Notes under the pieces: model-generated
Databases searched by the model: none
What the model saw: the letters and a program-made list of their open reading frames with translations, nothing else
Told to the model about the DNA's origin: nothing
Source: Candidatus Pacearchaeota archaeon
GTDB lineage: Archaea; Nanobdellota; Nanobdellia; Pacearchaeales; GW2011-AR1
Assembly: GCA_018304205.1 (NCBI GenBank)
Contig: JAGVWR010000014.1
Coordinates: forward strand, 1-12,000
DNA: 12,000 nt
Direction: 5' to 3'
Position numbers and translations under genes: made by a program
In this document: piece after piece, positions 5,537 through 10,030 of the stretch
Numbering within the stretch: position 1 is the first letter of the stretch
Layout of the letters: each line of letters starts with the position of its first letter

Positions 5537-5753
5537 CCAGCCATAAATTCTAATATAATATGCGATTACGCTTGAAACAACTCTTCAAGTAAATTCTACC
5601 TTGCGAGGCTCTTCTTTCGCACCTCGCACTTCCAAGGAAGTCGGTTAATCTCCCATAAGGGATAAATTCCTCATTTCATCCTGAAATACTTTCTTTAGTA
5701 GAAAGACGGAATTTAGTCTTAGTTTTTGCTTGTACTAAATGGCTTCAGAAAAA
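5537..5753 (+). repeat. Structured element copy 4, 5' half
   Basis: This is the 5' half with all its marks: hairpin TGCGAGG (5602–5608)/CCTCGCA (5622–5628) with the same GCTCT…TTCGCA loop as copy 2; hairpin CTTC-CAAG-GAAG (5629–5640); linker TCGGTTAATCTC; three-way junction GATAAATTCC (5661–5670)/GGAATTTAGTC (5708–5718) around ATTTCA-TCC-TGAAAT (5673–5687) and CTTTC/GAAAG (5689–5705). A further inverted repeat ATTTAGT/ACTAAAT follows up to about 5740. Instead of continuing into the 3' half, the element is interrupted by two minus-strand genes. Confidence 0.7.
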
Positions 5754-5754
5754 T

Positions 5755-5952
5755 TTAATTAAATGCCTTTAGAGAAGAGGATGGTAGATGTTCGCTTGCA
5801 TCTAATATCTCAATGCCTAGAACTATTCCATTTTCATCCATATCTATATTAACAGAGTCATTTAATGATATTGTCTCCGCTACTTCTCCATTTTCTATTT
5901 CTTTGAAATAGATATATGCTGCATCAGCTTCTTTGTCGAATTCAGTTCTCAT
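5755..5952 (-). CDS. DUF2283 protein, likely antitoxin partner
   Basis: This 65-residue protein carries the DUF2283 pattern: a start like FDKEADAAYIYF, then GEVAETISLNDSVNIDMDENG and VLGIEILDAS. The family is made of short proteins usually encoded next to a DUF4258 protein, and the pair is generally treated as a toxin–antitoxin-like module. Here the DUF4258 gene lies directly upstream with a two-base gap, so the two are co-transcribed and probably translationally coupled. It has no promoter of its own. The biochemical role of the family is not settled, and that it is the antitoxin is inferred from context. The pair occupies the gap between the two halves of element copy 4. Confidence 0.85.
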   Translation of the reverse strand: MRTEFDKEADAAYIYFKEIENGEVAETISLNDSVNIDMDENGIVLGIEILDASEHLPSSSLKAFN

Positions 5953-5954
5953 CT

Positions 5955-6161
5955 TTACATCACGCTGATGACCTTTATATATTTATCTTTGGCAGCGTAG
6001 ACAACTTTTACTCTTTTTTCAGAATATTTCTTGATTGCCTCTGTTTTCTTTCCTTTTTGGACAGTATAATTAGGCATTTCGATAGTATCTTGAACTTGCT
6101 TGAAAGTTATTCCTCTCTCAACCATTCTCTTTTTTGCATGATCTGTTAGTATGATTGTCAC
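5955..6161 (-). CDS. DUF4258 protein, likely toxin partner
   Basis: This 68-residue protein matches DUF4258: ILTDHAKKRMVERGIT near the start (the conserved H-A-x-x-R-M-x-E-R pattern, residues 8–16), followed by a basic middle and a C-terminal VKVVYAAKDKYIKVISV strand pair. DUF4258 proteins resemble small RelE/BrnT-like toxins in size and context. The start is a GTG, supported by a TATA-like box 22–29 bp upstream. The DUF2283 gene follows after two bases. A nuclease activity is inference. The frame is intact and the key basic residues are present. Confidence 0.8.
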   Translation of the reverse strand: MTIILTDHAKKRMVERGITFKQVQDTIEMPNYTVQKGKKTEAIKKYSEKRVKVVYAAKDKYIKVISVM

Positions 6162-6182
6162 TTGCCTACTAAGATTGGTTGT

Positions 6183-6190
6183 ATTATAAA
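6183..6190 (-). promoter_or_regulatory. TATA box of the DUF4258/DUF2283 pair
   Basis: The minus strand reads TTTATAAT, 22–29 bp before the GTG at 6161, which supports GTG as the start. Confidence 0.55.
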
Positions 6191-6233
6191 TTTTTCTTTG
6201 CTTTGTCTTCTAATGGCAAAAACCACCTTTATT

Positions 6234-6345
6234 ATGAACGATTAGACGAAATCAAAATCTGCTGGTTATTTTAAGTAAAACAATAGCCAGTTATCATGCT
6301 CAATCTTTTTTCCTTCGTTGCCGTTTAAAGACGGGGGCTTAGTCG
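6234..6345 (+). repeat. Structured element copy 4, 3' half (truncated)
   Basis: The half begins with TGAACGATTAGACGAAAT, matching the TGAACGATTAAA linker of copies 2 and 5. A strong hairpin follows (CTGGTTATT/AATAGCCAG, about 6269–6297), then CCGTTTAAAGACGG near 6321–6334, the expected place of the CGTTTAAG arm. The final AATC…CTTAAAC part is missing and the DNA runs into hairpins next to the second TrmB gene. Confidence 0.5.
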
Positions 6346-6361
6346 CTTACGCGACAGATAG

Positions 6362-6378
6362 TTTCGGCGAAGCCGAAA
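6362..6378 (-). terminator. GC-rich hairpin after TrmB copy 2
   Basis: TTTCGGC (6362–6368)/GCCGAAA (6372–6378) with a three-base loop lies nine bases past the TrmB stop. A second hairpin, GTCGC/GCGAC (about 6342–6355), follows. They may end or stabilise the transcript, but no poly-T tract follows closely. Confidence 0.4.
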
Positions 6379-6387
6379 GAAATACTA

Positions 6388-7134
6388 TTATCGCTTCGCG
6401 ATTTTCCAGAAAGCATCGAAATATGCCTTAAATCCTGCGGTTATTTCTTTATTTTCTATTAATAATCCGATAGCATCCTTTGCTAAAAAGAAGATAAAAG
6501 ATTTATCTTTATAGAATAAAATAATCATATTACTCATAAGATATTGAGGCAGGAATCTTATTTCTGATTTAGAAGGTATTGTTTTTACAAGAGTATTTCT
6601 CGCATCATTATTGACCAACATCTTTACTTTTATGCCTTTTTTTGCTCTTTGCCTATGAAAATTTTCAAAGAATTCTTTAATCCCTGGCAGGTTATCTCCG
6701 TAATTTACACCAATAACGTAGTATTCTTCTTCTTGCTTTAATTCTTCTAAGAGGGTTCTATAAAAATTCTTTATGGCATTAAGTCCTTCATAAAGACTAG
6801 TCTTATTTTCTTCAGTTTTGCTATAATTTTTGAGTAAGGGTATTGCTTTTTCGAGTTCTTTCTTTTGGCTTTCTAATTTTGCGGTTTTTTCCTGGAAAAA
6901 GTCCATTAATCTGGAGGGTTCCATTGCCCTAAAGCAAGTCTTGTTTTCTTTCAATAAAGTTCCTACAATTCCTTTTTTTTGAAGTCTGCCACAAATTTCG
7001 TATATCTTTGAGGAGGAAACTCCTGCTTGTTTGGCTAACTCTGTTTTCTTAGCTTCGCCTAGCTTCAACAAAGCAAGATATACTTTTATTTCTCCTTCTG
7101 AGAGCCCTATTTCTTTGAGTATCTGTTTATCCAT
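6388..7134 (-). CDS. TrmB-family transcriptional regulator (copy 2)
   Basis: This 248-residue TrmB-like regulator has a winged helix-turn-helix at about residues 4–72 (ILKEIGLSEGEIKVYLALL, recognition region VSSSKIYEICGRLQKKGIV, wing up to FRAMEPSRL). A coiled coil spans 78–105 and the C-terminal domain 112–248, which includes SLYEGLNAIKNFYRTLLEEL and a central strand region KGIKVKMLVNN. It ends FDAFWKIAKR like copy 1 (FDSVWKLAKK), so the two regulators are paralogs, though divergent in the effector half. It is transcribed away from the two-gene operon at 7251. The palindrome GCCCCC-TAA-GGGGGC starts 44 bp before its ATG. Effector unknown. Confidence 0.85.
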   Translation of the reverse strand: MDKQILKEIGLSEGEIKVYLALLKLGEAKKTELAKQAGVSSSKIYEICGRLQKKGIVGTLLKENKTCFRAMEPSRLMDFFQEKTAKLESQKKELEKAIPLLKNYSKTEENKTSLYEGLNAIKNFYRTLLEELKQEEEYYVIGVNYGDNLPGIKEFFENFHRQRAKKGIKVKMLVNNDARNTLVKTIPSKSEIRFLPQYLMSNMIILFYKDKSFIFFLAKDAIGLLIENKEITAGFKAYFDAFWKIAKR

Positions 7135-7154
7135 AATATTACTATTCTTTCATC

Positions 7155-7162
7155 ATTTAAAA
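7155..7162 (-). promoter_or_regulatory. TATA box of TrmB copy 2
   Basis: The minus strand reads TTTTAAAT, 21–28 bp before the ATG at 7134. Confidence 0.5.
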
Positions 7163-7177
7163 GTTTTGCTATTATAA

Positions 7178-7192
7178 GCCCCCTAAGGGGGC
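7178..7192. promoter_or_regulatory. Candidate TrmB operator, GCCCCC-TAA-GGGGGC
   Basis: This is a perfect palindrome with six-base arms in AT-rich DNA. It starts 44 bp upstream of the TrmB start and lies 7 bp before the TATA box of the divergent operon. It matches the palindrome at 2764–2776 in sequence and in placement. Confidence 0.65.
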
Positions 7193-7199
7193 ACTAAGG

Positions 7200-7207
7200 A
7201 TTATAAG
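7200..7207 (+). promoter_or_regulatory. TATA box of the 7251–7840 operon
   Basis: ATTATAAG lies 44–51 bp before the ATG at 7251, predicting a leader of about 20–25 bases. That leader would contain the small hairpin GTGCT-AAA-AGCAC (7229–7241) just before the start codon. Confidence 0.45.
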
Positions 7208-7250
7208 ACATCACTTTGCTACTCAATTGTGCTAAAAGCACTATGAGAAC

Positions 7251-7544
7251 ATGAAAATGACACAGAAAACACAATTTCCAAGAAGAACATATGGTCAAAT
7301 CTACTTCGAAGTAGGAAGATTATCTCTGGAAGTGGAAGAAACAAGACTACCAAGTGGTTTTGATAAATATCTTGAAAGAATAAACAGTATTCAGAGGAAA
7401 TATATCGGAGAATTCGATGGTATGGATGATGCAGAAAGACAAAATGCTTCTCTTTTGATAAACATGGTTTTGAGTCAGATGCATGGTAAACTTGATATAT
7501 TCAGAGCAAAAGTAATGAGGGGAGAATTAAAACCAAGAAAATGA
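7251..7544 (+). CDS. Small helical protein, tandem copy A
   Basis: This is a 97-residue protein of unknown family, charged and mostly helical, without membrane segments. Residues about 36–93 can be aligned with the next protein: GFDKYLERINSIQRKYIGEF…ERQNASLL…MHGKLDIFR against SFDNLVAEHNRLLGEYIAGY…EREDASRLL…IHGSLDVLR. So the two genes arose by tandem duplication. The next gene starts inside this stop codon (ATGA, 7541–7544), so they are translationally coupled. The pair is divergent from TrmB copy 2 across a palindrome and is the likely target of that regulator. Confidence 0.75.
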   Translation: MKMTQKTQFPRRTYGQIYFEVGRLSLEVEETRLPSGFDKYLERINSIQRKYIGEFDGMDDAERQNASLLINMVLSQMHGKLDIFRAKVMRGELKPRK

Positions 7545-7840
7545 TAAAGAAAATTAAGGAAAGGGAAAAAACATATGAATCTTTAGTTAGCGGAGCGCAA
7601 GCTCTGACACAAAGAGTGGCGACGCATGGAGTTAGTGCGAGTTTTGATAATCTTGTTGCTGAACATAATAGGCTATTGGGGGAATATATAGCAGGTTATA
7701 ACTCTCTCAGTCGTGAGGAAAGAGAAGATGCGTCTCGGCTTTTATCTCAAACTAAGCAATACATACATGGGTCTTTGGATGTTCTTAGGATTAGAGAGAT
7801 GCAAACAGCATCGGAAAAACTACTAAAAGAGAGAAAATAA
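7541..7840 (+). CDS. Small helical protein, tandem copy B
   Basis: This 99-residue protein is a paralog of the preceding one. The shared core covers about residues 34–88, with conserved FD, an N before the YI-(G/A) segment, ERxxAS and the (M/I)HGxLDVxR motif. The ends are lysine- and glutamate-rich. There is no signal peptide or membrane segment. The four-base overlap with copy A points to fixed-ratio synthesis, and the two products may form a heterodimer, which is inference. The block ends shortly after, with an AAGAAGCAAAAAC boundary motif and a C-rich tract before the next structured element. Confidence 0.75.
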   Translation: MIKKIKEREKTYESLVSGAQALTQRVATHGVSASFDNLVAEHNRLLGEYIAGYNSLSREEREDASRLLSQTKQYIHGSLDVLRIREMQTASEKLLKERK

Positions 7841-7852
7841 CTCTAAAAAAAT

Positions 7853-7892
7853 TTCTTTTTCATAGAAGAAGCAAAAACGCGCCCCCGCCCCG
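7853..7892. repeat. Boundary repeat and C-rich tract
   Basis: TTCTTTTTCATAGAAGAAGC is an imperfect version of the hairpin repeat at 3701 and 4494. It is followed by AAAAAC and the C-rich tract GCCCCCGCCCC. GCCCCCG (7881–7887) is the reverse complement of CGGGGGC at 6332–6338, so this block also has short inverted flanks. Confidence 0.4.
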
Positions 7893-7903
7893 AACAGAAA
7901 CAA

Positions 7904-8068
7904 TAACCGACAATTACACTCAGGAAAAGATTTCGCACAGATTTTGAAACTCTTGGCTCTTAATTCGCACCAAGAGGTTGCAATTCTTCATTATTTCTAA
8001 TAATGTTCTCTTTGTAAGAACCAGAATTTACGAAAGTCTCGGAAGATTCTAATTGCCGAAAAATTATT
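7904..8068 (+). repeat. Structured element copy 5, 5' half
   Basis: The first 24 bases (7904–7927) are identical to 9619–9642. CCGACAATT (7907–7915) is the exact complement of AATTGTCGG (8877–8885) at the end of the 3' half. Next come hairpin CTCTTGG (7950–7956)/CCAAGAG (7970–7976), and a three-way junction AATTCT (7982–7987)/AGAATT (8023–8028) around CATTAT/ATAATG (7989–8005) and GTTCT/AGAAC (8005–8021). The short GTTC-type hairpin and the TTAATC linker seen in other copies are missing. A RelE toxin gene begins at 8103. Confidence 0.65.
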
Positions 8069-8073
8069 AAGGT

Positions 8074-8081
8074 TGTATATC
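8074..8081 (+). promoter_or_regulatory. TATA box of the first RelE gene
   Basis: TGTATATC lies 22–29 bp before the ATG at 8103. GAGG (8093–8096) sits six bases before the ATG as a possible ribosome-binding site. Confidence 0.45.
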
Positions 8082-8102
8082 TTGCAGTTTGCGAGGCGAT
8101 AA

Positions 8103-8399
8103 ATGACATATATTCTTAAATTTGGAAAGAAGTTTGACAAAGAATTTGCAAAAATTGATAAATCTGTTTCTGAACAAATTGTCAAGAAGCTGGCGAGATT
8201 AGAGCAGAATCCTGAGAGTATCGGAAAGCCCTTGTTGTATACCAAACCAGCTTTATGGGAATTTAAGGTAGAATCATTTAGGGTTTTCTATATAGTTCAA
8301 GAAAACACCAAAGAGATATGGCTTTTATCTGTGAAACATAAGGATGAAACTGATGATTATATAAAAAGAGGATACCAGAAAGACATCAGTTTATTTTAA
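8103..8399 (+). CDS. RelE/ParE-type toxin (first)
   Basis: This 98-residue protein has the RelE/ParE fold pattern: N-terminal strand YILKFGKKFDKEFAKID, two helices rich in K and E (about 12–35), then the strand block GKPLL (41–45), LWEFKV (51–56), FRVFYIV (59–65) and IWLLSVKHKDE (72–82). R60 and K78/H79 are in the positions where the family has its basic RNA-contacting residues. The usual role is cutting mRNA on the ribosome (RelE) or poisoning gyrase (ParE); archaeal members of this size are usually RelE-like. Its 3' end overlaps a convergent small gene by 14 bp, instead of the usual upstream antitoxin in the same operon. The pair lies between the two halves of element copy 5. Confidence 0.85.
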   Translation: MTYILKFGKKFDKEFAKIDKSVSEQIVKKLARLEQNPESIGKPLLYTKPALWEFKVESFRVFYIVQENTKEIWLLSVKHKDETDDYIKRGYQKDISLF

Positions 8400-8598
8400 C
8401 TTTGTGTTTTCTTTCAAACTCTTGCTTAGTTAAATACTCTCCGGCTTCTATATTTTTAGCTTCTTCTTGCAATTCCTTTATCAATTTTTTGTTCATTAAC
8501 ATTGCTAGATTTTCAATTACTTCTTTCATACCATTTACGTCATTTCTTAACTGTGCTATTTCTTCTGCTTGTTCCATTTTATAATTGTACTTGCCCAT
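8386..8598 (-). CDS. Small antitoxin-like protein, convergent with RelE
   Basis: This 70-residue acidic-basic helical protein has a coiled-coil-like N terminus (residues 7–45, EQAEEIAQLRNDVNGMKEV and on) and a tail AGEYLTKQEFERKHKVKIN. This tail type is common in archaeal RelB-like antitoxins placed beside RelE toxins. Here it lies tail-to-tail with the toxin, the last 14 bases being shared. The start at 8598 has a TATA-like box 19–29 bp upstream. A second ATG at residue 8 is possible. That it neutralises the neighbouring RelE is inference from adjacency and sequence type. Confidence 0.7.
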   Translation of the reverse strand: MGKYNYKMEQAEEIAQLRNDVNGMKEVIENLAMLMNKKLIKELQEEAKNIEAGEYLTKQEFERKHKVKIN

Positions 8599-8616
8599 TG
8601 CCTAAGCAACAGCAAG

Positions 8617-8627
8617 CATATATAATT
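8617..8627 (-). promoter_or_regulatory. TATA box of the convergent antitoxin gene
   Basis: The minus strand reads AATTATATATG, 19–29 bp before the ATG at 8598, favouring that start over the internal ATG. The hairpin TTGC-CTAA-GCAA (8599–8610) lies in between. Confidence 0.4.
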
Positions 8628-8690
8628 AGAGTATAAGGTGATGCCTTTTATATTTTTCGGATATGTCTTCTATATTGTCCTCAACTTTGC

Positions 8691-8885
8691 TTAGCCTGAA
8701 CGATTAAACGTAACCATATAATCTGTTCTGACAGATAAACTTGAAAATCTGTTCCTTCGCATCAAGAACTTCTAGTTCTTGAGTGCCATCAAGAATCGGA
8801 ATCCATGATTCTTGAGGTTTCGTTTAAATGTTTCTGAAAAGCCGACGCTGTTCAGCGTATAATCTAATTTAAAAGAAATTGTCGG
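8691..8885 (+). repeat. Structured element copy 5, 3' half
   Basis: It begins with TTAGCCTGAACGATTAAA (8691–8708), an 18-base exact match to 1735–1752 in copy 2. Then follow hairpins ATCTGT/ACAGAT (about 8718–8733), CAAGAACT/AGTTCTTG and CAAGAAT/ATTCTTG (8764–8818), and the end domain TTTAAAT (8823–8829)/ATTTAAA (8867–8873) around ACGCT-GTTC-AGCGT (8845–8858), then AATTGTCGG (8877–8885). The inner hairpin keeps the GTTC loop of copy 3 while one base pair changes from C-G to T-A. Confidence 0.7.
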
Positions 8886-8975
8886 ATATATTATGCAAGA
8901 ATATTCCAATCCCTCTTCCGCGGAAAAAGCTAACTAACTAGGGGCAGAAAAAGAAGCAAAAGTCACTTCCAGAAA

Positions 8976-8985
8976 GCTTAAAAAC
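8976..8985 (+). promoter_or_regulatory. TATA-like box of the second antitoxin gene
   Basis: GCTTAAAAAC lies 12–21 bp before the ATG at 8997 and 21–30 bp before the in-frame ATG at 9006. The distance fits the second start slightly better. Confidence 0.35.
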
Positions 8986-8996
8986 TTCGTCTATTT

Positions 8997-9140
8997 ATGA
9001 TAAATATGGAAATGGTAAAGATACCTAAAGATGAATACGAAAAGTTGAAAATGCAAGCAAATATAGATATAGATTTATTAAAACAATTGGTCAGAAGTGT
9101 AAGAGATATCAAAGAAGGCAGAGTAATAAGAGTAAAGTAA
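8997..9140 (+). CDS. Small RelB-type antitoxin, 47 aa
   Basis: This short gene begins at ATG 8997 (in-frame alternatives at 9006 and 9012). The core reads MVKIPKDEYEKLKMQANID, then IDLLKQLVRSVRDIKEGRVIRVK to the stop at 9138–9140. The layout (a K-I-P strand, a D-E-Y-E-K-L helix, a second L-L-K-Q-L helix, and a basic DIKEGRVIRV tail) is typical of archaeal RelB-like antitoxins that act with RelE toxins. It ends four bases before the stop of the RelE-type gene on the other strand, so the pair is convergent, like the previous pair. The protein should bind the toxin through its C-terminal helix and tail. Confidence 0.75.
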   Translation: MINMEMVKIPKDEYEKLKMQANIDIDLLKQLVRSVRDIKEGRVIRVK

Positions 9141-9144
9141 AATC

Positions 9145-9486
9145 CTAAGGTTCTTCGTCCCGTGCATTTTTTTCTCTAACTAATTTTTCTATCTCTCCTC
9201 TGAAAAATTCTAGGAAAAGCCTGATCGTATTGATTGTTTTTTGTTGGTCTTTCTTTCCGCTTATCGCAACCATATAAATAGCTTGTAAATCTTCATAAAT
9301 CAGGTAGTAAACTCTGTAATTTTCAAATCTTGATTCTCTAAACCATTCTGTTCCAAGAGGATTTCCATATTTTGAATTAGACATTAGCTTATCTTCAATT
9401 TTATCAACTCTGTCTTGAATTGATTTATCATATTTTGCGATTTCTTCTTGAAATGCAACAGAACGAAATACTTTATACTCTTTCAT
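9145..9486 (-). CDS. RelE-type toxin (second)
   Basis: The true start is probably ATG 9486 (MKEYKVFRSVAFQEEIAKYD…), giving 113 residues. The frame is open back to 9618, but the extra 44 residues are low-quality sequence over a boundary repeat, and a TATA-like TTTTTAACAT at 9507–9516 lies 21–30 bp before 9486. The protein has the RelE/ParE pattern: a basic N-terminal strand, helices 10–40 (QEEIAKYDKSIQDRVDKIEDKL), the GNPLGTEWFRESRF strand turn, NYRVYYLIYED, and IYMVAISGKKDQQKT. The C-terminal extension (about 87–113) is longer than in the first RelE. It is tail-to-tail with the 47-residue antitoxin, separated by four bases. It lies between element copies 5 and 6, rather than inside a copy. 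Confidence 0.8.
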   Translation of the reverse strand: MKEYKVFRSVAFQEEIAKYDKSIQDRVDKIEDKLMSNSKYGNPLGTEWFRESRFENYRVYYLIYEDLQAIYMVAISGKKDQQKTINTIRLFLEFFRGEIEKLVREKNARDEEP

Positions 9487-9506
9487 GAAAATCATAAGAT
9501 TAGATA

Positions 9507-9516
9507 TGTTAAAAAT
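9507..9516 (-). promoter_or_regulatory. TATA-like box of the second RelE gene
   Basis: The minus strand reads TTTTTAACAT, 21–30 bp before ATG 9486. It is the main reason for choosing this start. Confidence 0.4.
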
Positions 9517-9618
9517 CTTCTTTTTCAGAAAACCAGGAAAAGCCATGCTTTTCTGGGCACCGAAAACTAAAAGTTTTCGCTGAGAAGCAAAAACTTGCTC
9601 CCCCCAAGGCAAAAACAT

Positions 9619-9802
9619 TAACCGACAATTACACTCAGGAAAGGGCTCGTCAAGAACATTAGTTCTTGAGCGTCGCGAGAACTAAAAGTTCTCTTGGTTT
9701 CAACACAGATAAATACTCGAGGGCTTTCTTAGACAACTCGAGCTTCTGATGAAGTCACTTAATCTCTACTAAACGGTATCCATCTCAATTTATCCTAAAT
9801 TG
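9619..9802 (+). repeat. Structured element copy 6, 5' half
   Basis: It starts with the 24-base block shared with 7904–7927. Two hairpins follow (CAAGAAC/GTTCTTG near 9652–9668; GAGAACT/AGTTCTC, 9677–9692), then hairpin CTCGAG (9716–9721)/CTCGAG (9737–9742), hairpin CTTC-TGAT-GAAG (9743–9754), linker TTAATCTCTACTAAACGG, and hairpin CAATTTA-TCC-TAAATTG (9786–9802). The outer stem of the three-way junction and the whole 3' half are not found. A start-less coding remnant begins here on the other strand. CCGACAATT (9622–9630) also complements AATTGTCGG (8877–8885), bracketing the second toxin–antitoxin pair. Confidence 0.65.
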
Positions 9803-10030
9803 TTCTCTTATTTCAAACCGGCAAATGCTGTAAGTTTCATCTTGATTCTTTTTCAATCTAAAAACTATCTTAACTTTTTCTAGAACTTCTTGTAATTTGG
9901 AATCTTTAATTTTGCCAAATTTGTAGTTGATTATATTTCTATTTATTATTAAACCAAGTAAGGTTGATAATTTACGATCAAGATGTAATATATAGAGATA
10001 GGTAATTAAAATTCCATTTCTATTCTTAAT
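9785..10030 (-). pseudogene. Coding remnant without a start codon
   Basis: On the minus strand 81 codons are open from the TGA at 10031–10033 to the stop at 9785–9787. The product includes LDRKLSTLLGLIINRNIIN, then YKFGKIKDSKLQEVLEKVK and IVFRLKKNQDETYSICRFEIRE, which looks like real protein sequence. No ATG, GTG or TTG is available near the beginning, and the upstream part overlaps the end of the AbrB–PhoU gene in another frame. It is probably the C-terminal piece of a lost gene, cut at its 5' end. The family is not recognised. The last codons run into the hairpin of element copy 6. Rest of the 9803–10005 stretch: nothing else seen. Confidence 0.3.

Larger units (their letters stand above)
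4930..5567. repeat. Three-part inverted repeat bracketing the 5016–5441 gene
   Basis: Three segments pair in nested order: AATCGCA (4930–4936) with TGCGATT (5561–5567), GAATTTATGGCTGG (4952–4965) with CCAGCCATAAATTC (5537–5550), and ACGGCGC (4991–4997) with GCGCCGT (5511–5517). All three are perfect. A single gene lies inside. This is the longest cassette-flanking stem in the window. Confidence 0.7.

Noticed and set aside
5916..6149. Plus-strand open frame opposite the DUF4258 gene
   Set aside because: It is the complement of a recognised gene with family motifs. The product is Cys/Phe/Leu-rich in the way of shadow frames.
7997..8245. Minus-strand open frame opposite the first RelE gene
   Set aside because: It overlaps a clear RelE frame and the structured element, and has no own promoter or motif.
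8402..8584. Plus-strand open frame opposite the antitoxin gene
   Set aside because: Shadow of the 8386–8598 gene. Serine/phenylalanine-rich product without features.
9487..9618. N-terminal 44-residue extension of the second RelE protein
   Set aside because: It covers a boundary repeat and a hairpin (GAAAACT/AGTTTTC). RelE similarity starts at ATG 9486, which has its own TATA-like box.
9743..9764. Hammerhead-like CTGATGA core
   Set aside because: It arises from the loop of the CTTC-TGAT-GAAG hairpin. The loop is TAAA or CAAG in other copies, and no GAAA core partner or cleavage triplet is arranged correctly.
745..9802. Integron attC sites
   Set aside because: The cassette-like layout and inverted arms recall an integron array, but the conserved arms (GTTTAAGC/GCTTAAAC, GATTAA) do not fit the GTTRRRY/RYYYAAC core sites consistently, the elements are long and multi-domain, and no integrase is in the window.
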